The notes below the pieces were generated by a model. That model was not told the origin of the DNA. It searched no databases and was given only the letters and a program-made list of their open reading frames with translations. A stretch of DNA of 64,000 nucleotides from assembly GCA_965223085.1 (NCBI GenBank), contig OZ244981.1, positions 4,464,001 to 4,528,000 on the forward strand. The letters run 5' to 3'. This DNA is from CBDCVO01 sp965223085 (lineage in GTDB: Bacteria > Pseudomonadota > Gammaproteobacteria > Ga0077536). Below are positions 52,777-62,217 of the stretch, in pieces (the stretch's first letter is position 1; each line of letters begins with the position of its first letter). Both the position numbers and the translations under genes were made by a program.

Positions 52777-54384
52777 TCATCCTCGGGCGGTCGGGCCGGG
52801 CGGCCGATCTGCGCCGAGCCGACCACGATCGTCGTGAAGCGTCATGCCGACGCACATTGAAGCCAGTGCGCGGTCAGCGCCACAGCGTAGCAACCGCGTC
52901 GCCAATACCGCGTTCTCTGCGTCCTTTTCGTCTGCGTCGATGAGGGCACAGGCGGCGAAACACCACATCAACGGATCGCGCTCCGCTTCGGCTACGTCTG
53001 GCGCGCCACCACGATAGGCGTTCAGCAGCGCTCGCAAGGCGATCAACGGGCCGCGCCGCGGACGCTCTGATACGGCCGCCCGCAGATACGCTGCCACCAG
53101 CTTACCGAGATCGTAGGCGCCGTCGCCGCCGCAAACGCTGCGTTCGAACTCGCGGATTCCGAGTCTGCCCGCCACCATGGAAAGATGCCGCGGCGTCATT
53201 GACATGTGCACGATGCCCCGTACCTTCGGCGCCAATGCGCCCGCCAGCAACCGTAAGGCGTTCCTCGTCGCCGCGTGATCCGCGATCCGCTGCTCGACCA
53301 GGAGCCGGTACCGTTCGATCGCTTCTTGCCAGTGCCGCTCCTCTTCTACGACACTGCCCCAGAACGCTGCCGACGGCAGCGGCGCCGCGTGCAGGCACCC
53401 GAGAAATTCACCGACGGCCCGCGCGGTCCCGGCGTCGTAACAGCGGGCGCGTAGTGCGTCGTCCAAAGTGACCCCGCCGGGTTCTTTGGTCACCAGCAGA
53501 CGCAGACGCTTATCGAAATGCATCACGCTCGGCAGTCGAAAACGGGCGTCGATAGCGGCGGAAAGATGCCGGATCACGCGACCTTCGACCGCCAGCCGGC
53601 GCGCCGGCTTTGCCTCGCCGCGCGCCTCGAACGACTCCGCGGCGACGGTGTCGCCCGCGTATTTTGCCCGACAGCGGGCGCCGCTTTTGTCAATCCAGAC
53701 GAATTCGGGATCGGGGGTACCGTCGTGTTCGACGTCCAGGGCCGCCGGATCGACGCCGAAGCGAGACTCGATTTCGGCACCGATTTTCCGTCGCACAATG
53801 GCTGAAACCGGTTCGAGCGATTGCCGGGCGACATGCCAGATCATGTCTTTGGCGACCGCCGACAGCGTGTCCGGCAAACCGTCGTGGTATTGCTGCCTGC
53901 CTGCTCCCGCGGCGGCCAATGCTCGGCGCATAGTGGCGCCACGTACGGGATTCCCGGCTGCGGGGATTGCCTCGATACGAGCACGGATCCCGGTCATCTC
54001 GCTCAAAGCCGGGACGGTTGCGTAGCGATCGTCGCCACTGTCGAAATCGACCTGACCCACGCAGAACAACAAAGTCTTATCGGGGGAAACACGATCGAAA
54101 TATCTCAGCGCGTGATCGACCGCCCGGTGGGCCGCGATTTCGACGGACACTTTGTCTTCGGGTACACCGCCCTCGCGCAAGAGCAGCTTCAAAAGCCTGC
54201 CAGTCGCACCGGCGTCGAGCGCCATACCCGTGCCCGGGATGGCGCGAGACCGGTTCGAGACGATCACGACAACGTGGTCGGCGTGCTGCATACCGAGCAG
54301 ATATTCCACTGCGGCGATATGCGCCGCGTGCGGTGGCTTGAACGAGCCGGGATACAGCGCGATGACGCCACCGGCGGGAATCAC
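52777..54384 (-). CDS. Nucleotidyltransferase fused to an APH-like domain
   Basis: A 535-residue cytosolic fusion. Residues 1-170 are a HIGH-superfamily nucleotidyltransferase (GSFKPPHAAHIAAVEYL with the HxxH pair; GATMRRAL as the second motif), of the NMNAT/cytidylyltransferase kind. Residues about 240-480 have the shape of an aminoglycoside phosphotransferase/choline kinase domain, but the Brenner motif reads HMSMTPRHL instead of H-G-D-x(4)-N, so catalytic Asp and Asn are missing. Nucleotide activation of a small alcohol or phosphate for envelope glycan decoration is an inference. Last gene of the polysaccharide operon, 19 nt after the barrel gene. Confidence 0.8.
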   Translation of the reverse strand: MIPAGGVIALYPGSFKPPHAAHIAAVEYLLGMQHADHVVVIVSNRSRAIPGTGMALDAGATGRLLKLLLREGGVPEDKVSVEIAAHRAVDHALRYFDRVSPDKTLLFCVGQVDFDSGDDRYATVPALSEMTGIRARIEAIPAAGNPVRGATMRRALAAAGAGRQQYHDGLPDTLSAVAKDMIWHVARQSLEPVSAIVRRKIGAEIESRFGVDPAALDVEHDGTPDPEFVWIDKSGARCRAKYAGDTVAAESFEARGEAKPARRLAVEGRVIRHLSAAIDARFRLPSVMHFDKRLRLLVTKEPGGVTLDDALRARCYDAGTARAVGEFLGCLHAAPLPSAAFWGSVVEEERHWQEAIERYRLLVEQRIADHAATRNALRLLAGALAPKVRGIVHMSMTPRHLSMVAGRLGIREFERSVCGGDGAYDLGKLVAAYLRAAVSERPRRGPLIALRALLNAYRGGAPDVAEAERDPLMWCFAACALIDADEKDAENAVLATRLLRCGADRALASMCVGMTLHDDRGRLGADRPPGPTARG

Positions 54385-54403
54385 GGACCTGCACCTGCGG
54401 CGA

Positions 54404-56242
54404 TCAGAAGTTGTAGTTTAATTTGAACGTGACCTGCCATGCGTCGTCGTCTTCGGTAAAGGCATTGCCCGGAATGAAGTACGCGCCAACGAATTCGAGC
54501 TCCCAATGTTCCCACTCCTCGATACCGACGACGACATCGAATTCATTCCCCAAATCGCGCGAGCGGCCGGTCGCATCCGGCCGGATACGGAGCGCGTGTT
54601 CCTCGTGTTTTTCGGCCTGACGATAGTAATGATGTATGAGCTCGATGGAGCTTTCGTCGGCGAAGCGGAAACCGAGCGAGGTCGTCGACACGGCGAGGTT
54701 CTCGAGCTCCGGATCGGCGAGCTCGCCGTAATAACGGAACCGATCGACGCCGTTGAAACGGCCGTTGTTGTCGTTCAAACCCGTCTCGCGGAAGAAATTG
54801 TCGCCGTCCTCGTCGCCGCTTCCGAATGCGTAACCGAGCGTGACCGTCGGCTGATACAGGGGGCCCCAGACGGTATTCTCCCAGGTCAGGCTGGCGCCCA
54901 CGTCCACGGCCTCTCCGTCGCGGTCGCCGGCATCAGCGGTTTCGACCAGTACCAGGCCGTCACTGATGTCGTCGAAGTCATAGCGCGTCTCGGCGCCGCG
55001 CAGCACCGCCCAATCGATCCAATATTCCATTTCAATATCGCCGGTGAGGTCGGCTTCGCCCGAGAACCGCGTGCCGAACCAGCTCAGATCGGCGTCCTCG
55101 TCGTCTTCCCGGTGCGCTGCGAGCACCGTTCCGGCTGCGAACTTGTCGGAGTGATCATTGTGATGCAGAAAAAAAACGTCGATCACGAGCGCCGATGAAA
55201 GACGCCATTTCGCGCTGGCGAGCACGCGCAGAATATCCTGGTCGTCTGCCGCTGCATGATCCTCGTTCAGCGTCTCCTTGAACATTTCCTCGGCGACGGC
55301 AATGTCGAACCGATATTGGTAAGCGCTGAAAAACATCCGGACTGCGTCCAGATCCTCGTCCCACCACCATTCTCGGTCTTCGGCGAAATTCTGGCGACCG
55401 ATCTGTACGGAGAATGGCAGGTGAAACGGTTGGTCGACGTAGATCCACGTTTCTCCCCGCCGCAATTCCGTTCTCTCCTCCTCGAGGCTCGGCGGGAAGT
55501 CGTAGTCGCGCACGTGTTGACCTTTGAGTTCCGCATAGGCCGATACGGAATCGGTGATCTGAAACGCGCTCTCGAGCTGAAAGCCGGTTTCCAGCTCGAG
55601 ACGGCTGTCGTCGTCACGGCTGTCGAGGTCGCGATCCCCGGCGACTTCCACGTTGAATTCGAGCTCGCCGCCGAGCGTGATTTCGATCGGCCCGAGTGAC
55701 GTCGTGAACTGCTCATCGGGCCGGCGATCGTCGAGACGGCGAAGACGTACCCTGCCGTCGTGGTACAGGCTCCGCGGCGACAAGGCGGAGATTCCGGCCA
55801 GTGAGATTTCAGTGAGGCCGTCTCGTCGTACGGATCCGATCACGTTGCCGATGATTTCGATAGCGTCGTCGGTATCGAGTGTCGCCGGCTCGATCTTGGT
55901 GATGACGAACGTTCCTTGCGGATCGCGTCTCGCCCGAACTTCGACTTCGCTGCCGATTTCGACAACGTCAAACTCGCCGTCGTCCTGCGCGCGCCAGATA
56001 AGGGTGGCCGGTCCGATGACGAGCTGACGATCGGCGTGGTCGATCGCCGAAACCCGCCCGCTGAGCGTGATTCTGCTGGCGTCCTTGTTCGGGTCGCGCT
56101 CCTTCACCTCGTGCGCGACGATGCGTTCGCCATCCCAACGGCCTTCGAGTTTGAGACGTTGCTCGAGCGCCTGAACAGGCATCGCGATGGTCAAGAAGAA
56201 CGCGGTCGGCAGCCAGCAACGAGCATTCAAACACATACTCAA
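54404..56242 (-). CDS. AlgE-like outer-membrane export barrel with N-terminal DUF5666-like domain
   Basis: A 612-residue protein with a signal peptide (LPTAFFLTIAMPVQA). Residues about 55-115 (SGRVSAIDHADRQLVIGPAT, VEVRARRDPQGTFVITKIEP) resemble DUF5666 beta domains. Most of the rest is an acidic barrel of the alginate-export family (GGELEFNVEVAGDRDLDSRD, FSVQIGRQNFAEDREWW) ending in the C-terminal Phe strand (QVTFKLNYNF). It should let a polymer cross the outer membrane. The start overlaps the deacetylase stop by four bases. Confidence 0.88.
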   Translation of the reverse strand: MSMCLNARCWLPTAFFLTIAMPVQALEQRLKLEGRWDGERIVAHEVKERDPNKDASRITLSGRVSAIDHADRQLVIGPATLIWRAQDDGEFDVVEIGSEVEVRARRDPQGTFVITKIEPATLDTDDAIEIIGNVIGSVRRDGLTEISLAGISALSPRSLYHDGRVRLRRLDDRRPDEQFTTSLGPIEITLGGELEFNVEVAGDRDLDSRDDDSRLELETGFQLESAFQITDSVSAYAELKGQHVRDYDFPPSLEEERTELRRGETWIYVDQPFHLPFSVQIGRQNFAEDREWWWDEDLDAVRMFFSAYQYRFDIAVAEEMFKETLNEDHAAADDQDILRVLASAKWRLSSALVIDVFFLHHNDHSDKFAAGTVLAAHREDDEDADLSWFGTRFSGEADLTGDIEMEYWIDWAVLRGAETRYDFDDISDGLVLVETADAGDRDGEAVDVGASLTWENTVWGPLYQPTVTLGYAFGSGDEDGDNFFRETGLNDNNGRFNGVDRFRYYGELADPELENLAVSTTSLGFRFADESSIELIHHYYRQAEKHEEHALRIRPDATGRSRDLGNEFDVVVGIEEWEHWELEFVGAYFIPGNAFTEDDDAWQVTFKLNYNF

Positions 56243-56988
56243 AGGTTCACCGATAGCGACCGCGCGAGCTCCATCATGGCGCCAAATTCAGCTCGACCAG
56301 ATTCTCGCAAAGCGCCCATAAGCGACGAAAAAACATGGATTTCCTCGACGTCCATCATAGCATGATGCAACATTACGCCGATCCGGTCATGGTGCCGGAA
56401 TTGCTCCGCCGCGTAAGCGCAGAACTGCGCACGGTCGAGTCGGTGTCCATCGCGCCGCTTGTGCCAGTCTATGGCGACCGGCAGCTCGACCAGGGTTCCG
56501 CTGTCGAGCGGTTCGGATCCCGTGATTCGTGACAAGACCGTTATGCCGCTCCGCTCGAGGGCCGCCGTGGTGGCCTGCGAACAGCGATTCCACGGCGGGG
56601 TGAAGATCGGGTCTACTGCGTCCCCGAACGCATCGATCAGCATCTGTCGCCCGGCGACGATATCGTGGAACTGCGCTTGCGCGTTTCTGTCGCTGCCGAA
56701 TTCCGACTTGCGCCCGGTGCGCTGGTGGTTGACGTGCGCAAAGCCGTGTTGGTGAAAGCGCACCAGCCCGCAATAGTCACGGGCGATTTCGGCAAGCTCG
56801 AGGCTGCTCACTGCATCGAGCGCCGCTGGGATCACGGCAAGGTCCACCGCAACATCGCGCGCGGCAAAGCACTGGATCAGCAAACGCAGACGTTCGGACG
56901 CCCAACCAGCATCATCGTCACGGAAGAACACGCGGGCCGGATTCGAACGGGCCTCGAGCGCACGCAGTACCGGATCGAAATCACGCAT
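56239..56988 (-). CDS. Polysaccharide deacetylase-like protein
   Basis: A 249-residue NodB-type carbohydrate esterase 4-like protein. Metal-site features: the Asp triad in FFRDDDAGW near residue 22 and the paired His in RFHQHGFAHVNH near residue 78; FTPPWNR is the usual fourth motif. No signal peptide is seen, so action on a cytosolic lipid-linked or nucleotide sugar intermediate is possible. It overlaps the glycosyltransferase gene by 8 bases and the barrel gene by 4. Confidence 0.85.
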   Translation of the reverse strand: MRDFDPVLRALEARSNPARVFFRDDDAGWASERLRLLIQCFAARDVAVDLAVIPAALDAVSSLELAEIARDYCGLVRFHQHGFAHVNHQRTGRKSEFGSDRNAQAQFHDIVAGRQMLIDAFGDAVDPIFTPPWNRCSQATTAALERSGITVLSRITGSEPLDSGTLVELPVAIDWHKRRDGHRLDRAQFCAYAAEQFRHHDRIGVMLHHAMMDVEEIHVFSSLMGALRESGRAEFGAMMELARSLSVNL

Positions 56989-58108
56989 GTCCGACCATGG
57001 CCCTAATGAGTTTCCCGGTTCGCATTGCGCCGTTCGTGTCGACGCCGAAGCGACGTTGCCGCACTTGTTTCAGAGCCAGATCAGCCGCCTCTATCAGTGT
57101 GTCCACCGTGAGATTGGCTTCACGTACAACCACGCCAAGCGCGCGTGCGGCGAAACGGTCGGCGCGGCGCCGTTGTTCGTCCTCTCGCGGCGTTTCATAG
57201 GGTACCAGCACAGAGGGCGTCCCGATCCTGAGTACATCGGCGGCGGTATTGTAACCGCACTGACTGATCGACAGACTCGATTCGGCCATCAGACGCGGCA
57301 AATCGTTCGAGAATTCGATCGATGAGAAGCATTGTTTGCGGGTGTTCGCGGGCGGTGGCGGCGCGCCGAGCGAGCCCGTCACGATCAAGGTGTCCAAGCC
57401 GAACCTGCGCTTGAAGGGAACTGCTGCCCGGGCAGCGACTTCGACGAGGCGCTGCCCCACTCTGCCGCCACCGGCAGACACGACGGCACGCGCAATGCGC
57501 GGCGAGTTCGATGCAGAGTTCCGCGCGGTGATATAGCCGGTGTAATGGATCGGGATACGAATGTCGCGATAGGTAGACAGCGACGCCTCGAGATCCACGA
57601 ACGCCGGATCGGCATGCACCAGCAAGGCATCGAATTCGCGGTTGAGCACGCCCACTGCACGCTGGTCGAAGCGCGCCTGATCGGCGCGTTTGGTCACCAG
57701 CACGTCACGCACGCTGCACACGACCGAGTTCGTTCCGCACGTGCGACACGCGTCGATCAAGGCGCCGATCTCGGCCGCGAACTTCTTGCGGCCGAACGGA
57801 AACATTTCCACGATCAACACATCCGGGCCAAAGCGCCGGCCGAGCGCCTCGAGCTGGCGCGCGCGCCCGGCGAGAATCGTCTCGACGGCTTCGCATCCGT
57901 GCGGATCGAAAAGCTGTCCGTTCGCCCCCATGCACAGCGGCGGCAGCGGATGCAGTCGAACGCCCGCGGGCGTGCGCAGCTTGGGGGGGATCTCGCCACC
58001 ACAGATGACCGTCACGGGGCCGTCAGCAACCAAAGTTTCAGCGAGCCTCAAGGCCCGTATCAGATGTCCGAGGCCAACCGAGTGGTGAGAGTACAACAGC
58101 GTTTTCAC
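56981..58108 (-). CDS. GT28/MurG-like glycosyltransferase
   Basis: A 375-residue GT-B protein. The N-terminal domain opens with LLYSHHSVGLGHLIRALRLA (the glycine-rich GHLIRA motif) and the C-terminal domain carries SLSISQCGYNTAADVLRIGT, typical of UDP-sugar binding in MurG/GT28 relatives, then SVLVPYETPREDEQRRRA. Cytosolic or peripheral membrane. It should add a sugar to the polymer or lipid carrier. The APH-like gene ends 15 nt upstream. Confidence 0.88.
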   Translation of the reverse strand: MKTLLYSHHSVGLGHLIRALRLAETLVADGPVTVICGGEIPPKLRTPAGVRLHPLPPLCMGANGQLFDPHGCEAVETILAGRARQLEALGRRFGPDVLIVEMFPFGRKKFAAEIGALIDACRTCGTNSVVCSVRDVLVTKRADQARFDQRAVGVLNREFDALLVHADPAFVDLEASLSTYRDIRIPIHYTGYITARNSASNSPRIARAVVSAGGGRVGQRLVEVAARAAVPFKRRFGLDTLIVTGSLGAPPPPANTRKQCFSSIEFSNDLPRLMAESSLSISQCGYNTAADVLRIGTPSVLVPYETPREDEQRRRADRFAARALGVVVREANLTVDTLIEAADLALKQVRQRRFGVDTNGAMRTGKLIRAMVGHA

Positions 58109-58123
58109 GGCAACGGTAGTCCT

Positions 58124-59206
58124 TCACGCGACGAGACGGCGGGCCTTCTCCAGGTTCCGCGCGCACTTCCCTGCCGCACGTTCCGCGTGGACACCCTTGG
58201 ACGCCTTGAACGCTTTCGCGAGATGCTTGTGCGCGCGATAAAAGGCGAGCCTGTCGTCGTCGCATCCGGAGAAGACACCGGCAAACGCGCGCCCTACGGC
58301 CCACCCCAGCGCACCGGGCTCGTAGTCCCACTCGGTAAGGAACGTCGCCACATCGAGCTCGGCGTGACCCATCGCCGCGCGGTCAAAGTCTACGAGCGCC
58401 AAGCGGTCACCGTTGACCAGCCATTGGTGGCTGTGTAGCGAGCCATGCACCGGCACCAGGGGAGCCGATGTCCGCTCGAGTTCCCGTTGAAGTCGTTCGA
58501 GCGTGGCGACCAGCGAATCTACCGCGTCGGCCAACGCCGGAAAACGGGATTTCATTGCGTTGGCATAGCGGTGCGATCTTCGTTGTTGATCGGATGGTCG
58601 GAACACGGTGTCGAACTCGATACTCGAACGGTGCAGGCTCGTGAGCGCCCGCGCCATGTCACGCGCAAGACGCGCTGCATCGGCGACCCGTTCGAAGCAT
58701 GGCGCCTGCCCGTCCAGACGTTGTTGCACGAACACGGTTTCGCTCAGATTCGCCCCTGTCGGAGCGCTCACGTCGAAGCTCAGCGCTTCCCGCCCTCCCG
58801 CCGCGGCTTCGAGACGCGCGACGACGGATCTCACGCCGGCGCAAATGCATTTGATAATAACGGACCCGCAGTCAGGATCGTCGGCCGCCACGGTCAGGCG
58901 TTTACCGGGACGATAGCGCAGCACCTCATAGGTCGAATACTGCGCCAGGATCTCGCGCATCGAGCTCAATGCAGGATCGTCGAGCAATTCGTACGCGCGC
59001 AGACGGCCATGGCCAGGCAGGTCGACCTCAGATCCGCCGGGCCAGTAGTCATCGTCGCGCAGAACCCTCAGGCGCCGGCGGTCCGTGGCGTGCCGGAACA
59101 TCAACACGGCGCCCCGCCCTCGCCCGACGCGGGTGTCGATCGGCAACCAATCACAAACGTTAGCACCGGCGCCGTGGCCGAATTGCTTTCGACCGTCGTC
59201 AGCCAC
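58124..59206 (-). CDS. APH-fold kinase-like protein with degenerate catalytic loop
   Basis: A 360-residue protein of the aminoglycoside phosphotransferase/choline kinase fold. The metal-binding VDFDRAAMGHAELDVATF (DFG equivalent) is present, but the catalytic loop reads HGSLHSHQW where family enzymes have HGDxxxxN, so the base Asp is Ser and the Asn is Gln. It is either a pseudokinase or an altered enzyme. It overlaps the ABC exporter stop by 8 bases. Confidence 0.82.
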   Translation of the reverse strand: MADDGRKQFGHGAGANVCDWLPIDTRVGRGRGAVLMFRHATDRRRLRVLRDDDYWPGGSEVDLPGHGRLRAYELLDDPALSSMREILAQYSTYEVLRYRPGKRLTVAADDPDCGSVIIKCICAGVRSVVARLEAAAGGREALSFDVSAPTGANLSETVFVQQRLDGQAPCFERVADAARLARDMARALTSLHRSSIEFDTVFRPSDQQRRSHRYANAMKSRFPALADAVDSLVATLERLQRELERTSAPLVPVHGSLHSHQWLVNGDRLALVDFDRAAMGHAELDVATFLTEWDYEPGALGWAVGRAFAGVFSGCDDDRLAFYRAHKHLAKAFKASKGVHAERAAGKCARNLEKARRLVA

Positions 59207-60953
59207 CGTGGCCTGGCTCCTGCCGGGGCACGGGGAACGATCGCGGATCGTCCATGACCAAAACGTGGTCAGCGATTTCGAGCAAGTCCCGCTCGTGGGT
59301 CACCACAATCAGGATCCGCTCTCGTTTGGCATGGCCCAGGCGCGTGAGGATGATGTTCTTCGACGTGCGATCGATATTCGCAAACGGCTCATCGAGGATG
59401 AGCACCGGACGATCCGCGAGCAGCGCACGGGCGAGCAGCAAGCGGGATTTTTGACCACCCGAGATACGATCGCCGGATTCATCGATCAGTGTGTCAATCC
59501 CTTGCGGAAGCGCATCGACGACATCGAGCAGGCGAACGTCGAACAGCGCCTGACGGATCCGTTCGTCGTCGACGTCCGCGTCGAGCTCGGTGAGGACTTC
59601 CCGGAACGTCCCGGAGAACAGATGCGCATTTTGCATCACAACCGCGAATTGCGAGCGCAGAGACACCGGATCGATGTCGTCGTAAGCGATGCCATCGGCT
59701 AGCAGCGCGCCGCCGGTCGGTCTCTGCAACCGCAGCAACAGTCGCAGCAATGTCGTCTTGCCAGTGCCGCTACCGCCGACGATCGCCGCGCATTCACCCC
59801 TCTTGAAGCGGAAGCTGAATCCCTGCACCGTGGGATCGGCGTTGTCCGCATAGCGGAAGCACAGATCGCGGCATTCAATGCTCCGCAGTGCCGTTATCCG
59901 TCTACCGCCGGCAGCAGGCGGCAACGCGGTCTCGGCGCGGAACACCGCCTCGACCCTTTCCGCACGTGCGAGCCCGCGCGATACCGAAGAAGCAATCTCG
60001 TTGATCTTCTCGATTGGTTTCATCAATTGCGTGATGTAGGCGATGCATACGGTAAGCGACCCGAGCGACAGGTCTCCGCCGATGACGAGCAGACCGCCGA
60101 TCCCCGCCGTGAGCGCAAGCGCTACACCGGCGAGGATCTGCGATGCTCGCTCGAGGCGAACCGCGGCTTTAACTTCGTCGACACCGGCCGCGAGCGCCGC
60201 CGAGACGTCGTCCAGATAACGCCGGCGGGCCTGCGACTCGAGCGCCATCGCCTGGATGTGCTCGATGCCAGTGACGGACTCCTGCGTCAGCGCCGCGACC
60301 TGCCCTTCCCGCTTGCGCTTCGCCGCGGCCGCGCGTTTCAGGGTCGGCCCGTAGACAACGACGAGCGAACCGAGCAGCAAGGCGGTCGCGAGAGCCGTCA
60401 AACCGATTGGTATACTGATGGCGAACGTCAGGGTCAGGGTGCTCGCTGCGATCGCGCAGTGTTTCAGCGCCGCCGGCGCCGTCTTGCAGATCAGGCGGCT
60501 CACCTGGTTGACGTCCCCGACGAGACGCATCGTCAGTTCACCCGAACGCTCGCCGTGACGCGAAGCACGGCTCAGATGGTAGATCTGCTGAATCAGGGCA
60601 TCACGTAACGATCGCCCGATACGCTCCCGTATCCGCGCGTGCAGCGTCTTGTCAAGACCCAGAATAACGGCTGTGAGCGCGGCGAGCACCGCCATGGAAA
60701 CAGCGATCACGGCGACCTGTTGCGCCGCCGACAACCCCGTCAGCCACTGTGAATCGGCGCTGCCGGCGAGGACGTCGTCAATGAGAAACTTTAGCGGCCA
60801 GGGCAGGGCTAGCGTGAGGGCGACACCTGCGAGCGAGGACGCATATGCCGCGGCGAGTAACCGTGATTCTCGTCGCAAGCTGGGCAGCAGTCGACGCAGT
60901 AACATCAACGCCCCTGCTGCCTTGGGGATCTTCGCGGGCCGTAGCTCAGGCAC
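59199..60953 (-). CDS. ABC exporter (fused permease-ATPase)
   Basis: A 584-residue half-transporter of the MsbA/type IV exporter kind. Six hydrophobic segments in residues 30-320, then an ATPase: Walker A GGSGTGKTT, Q-loop QFAVVMQNAHLF, signature ISGGQKSRLLLARALL, Walker B VLILDEPFANID (D then E intact), and the H-loop His in IVVTHERDLLE. It probably flips a lipid-linked glycan or other envelope precursor across the inner membrane. It starts within the end of the next APH-like gene (8-bp overlap). Confidence 0.92.
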   Translation of the reverse strand: MPELRPAKIPKAAGALMLLRRLLPSLRRESRLLAAAYASSLAGVALTLALPWPLKFLIDDVLAGSADSQWLTGLSAAQQVAVIAVSMAVLAALTAVILGLDKTLHARIRERIGRSLRDALIQQIYHLSRASRHGERSGELTMRLVGDVNQVSRLICKTAPAALKHCAIAASTLTLTFAISIPIGLTALATALLLGSLVVVYGPTLKRAAAAKRKREGQVAALTQESVTGIEHIQAMALESQARRRYLDDVSAALAAGVDEVKAAVRLERASQILAGVALALTAGIGGLLVIGGDLSLGSLTVCIAYITQLMKPIEKINEIASSVSRGLARAERVEAVFRAETALPPAAGGRRITALRSIECRDLCFRYADNADPTVQGFSFRFKRGECAAIVGGSGTGKTTLLRLLLRLQRPTGGALLADGIAYDDIDPVSLRSQFAVVMQNAHLFSGTFREVLTELDADVDDERIRQALFDVRLLDVVDALPQGIDTLIDESGDRISGGQKSRLLLARALLADRPVLILDEPFANIDRTSKNIILTRLGHAKRERILIVVTHERDLLEIADHVLVMDDPRSFPVPRQEPGHGG

Positions 60954-62217
60954 CGCCGCACGCCGCCGCCCGCAGGCTCAGTCCCGCGAGATCGAGGAAG
61001 CTGGTCATCTCGGCTTCGCTGGCAAGCTTGCCCCGCGCGATGCCCCGCGCGATGCGCTCCGTCACGAACTTCTCCGCGAGCACCGTCCACGCCCGATCGA
61101 TTCCCACGCGATGGGGTGCACTACGATTGTAGGCGGTGATGAATCGCGGATAGGCCTCGAGAAGCCTGCCGGTTACCCGCCGTTCACGCAAGGCGAGCCA
61201 CACCTTGAATGCGAAAAAACTCGCCAGGTCGTGCTCCGGCGGTCCTTTTGTCACGCTGTCGAGATCGATGATCCCGATCCGCCCTCCAGCGACGGGGAAG
61301 ATATTACCGAGATGGGCGTCGCCATGGAGCAGACAATCCGGTGTCGATACCGTAGTCGCGCGCGCGCGCCGGATCCGATCCACCGTTCGTTTCACCGCAC
61401 CAATCGATCCCGGAAAAACCGCCCGGACGAGCGACAGCGCGGCTTCTATCTCGTCGTCGCTCGTTTCGGCGAACTCGGGCACGCCGACGAGATCCATTCG
61501 ATGGAACTCGGCAAGCGCCCCGGCCGCCTGCTCGAGGGACAACATCGCGCCCGGATCACGAGGCAATGCCGACTGCAGCATCAGACGGTGCCCGGCGAAA
61601 TACGATACCGATGCCGGCACGGCGATCGACGACGTTTTGCATTGCGTACGCAGCTGCGTCATCGTGCGTGCGGTCCGCGCACCCGCGTCGTCGTCGTAGA
61701 TTTTCAGGAATTCACACCAGGACGAACCGTCAAGGTCCCGCGCATGTACGCGAGCGGTATAACTGCGTTCCGGAACGAAATGCACGAGCTCCACGGCACG
61801 CAGCAGCAAGCCGCGTTCGGCGGACAGGAGATCTCGCAGGGACGCCGTGTCGGCAACCACCGCGAGCGAGAGCTTGCGTTCGGCGGGGAAGATCCAGGCG
61901 ACGGCATTGAGCTCGGGCAGGAGAAACGTGTGATCCGGATGCACGTCGCGCGCTTTCTCGAGGCGGCTTTCGAGCTTTGCCTCAGGAAAGACTCGGATCC
62001 CGACTGGGTTGCCGCCGACATTGGACACGAGTCCGATTACAAGCTTCTGGCGCGGCTTATAACGCACATTGCTGATCTGGTAGCTGCCCGCTGACGCATT
62101 GAACAAGCTCCGCGGTACCCGCCGCTCGAGCGCGCTCTGTAATGCGCGCAGCGATAGTCGGCCTGCCCCGGTCAATTCTGTGTCGTTGCCATACAATGCG
62201 AAACTACCGTTGAACAT
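60946..62217 (-). CDS. APH-fold phosphotransferase with intact catalytic loop
   Basis: A 423-residue protein. The first 170 residues hold the ATP-binding N-lobe (YQISNVRYKPRQKLVIGLV); the Brenner motif LLHGDAHLGNIF and metal-binding IIDLDSVTKGPPEHDLASF are complete. It should phosphorylate a small molecule or glycan residue with ATP in the cytosol. It is the only one of three APH-like proteins in the operon with all catalytic residues. It overlaps the heparinase-like gene by 14 bases. Confidence 0.87.
   Translation of the reverse strand: MFNGSFALYGNDTELTGAGRLSLRALQSALERRVPRSLFNASAGSYQISNVRYKPRQKLVIGLVSNVGGNPVGIRVFPEAKLESRLEKARDVHPDHTFLLPELNAVAWIFPAERKLSLAVVADTASLRDLLSAERGLLLRAVELVHFVPERSYTARVHARDLDGSSWCEFLKIYDDDAGARTARTMTQLRTQCKTSSIAVPASVSYFAGHRLMLQSALPRDPGAMLSLEQAAGALAEFHRMDLVGVPEFAETSDDEIEAALSLVRAVFPGSIGAVKRTVDRIRRARATTVSTPDCLLHGDAHLGNIFPVAGGRIGIIDLDSVTKGPPEHDLASFFAFKVWLALRERRVTGRLLEAYPRFITAYNRSAPHRVGIDRAWTVLAEKFVTERIARGIARGKLASEAEMTSFLDLAGLSLRAAACGGA

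Noticed and set aside
57332..58438. A 368-codon plus-strand open frame opposite the glycosyltransferase
   Set aside because: Antisense to a clear GT28-like protein and shadow composition.
60649..62094. A 481-codon plus-strand open frame opposite the ABC exporter and APH genes
   Set aside because: Crosses two real genes and has low-complexity Arg/Asp composition with no domain; shadow frame.
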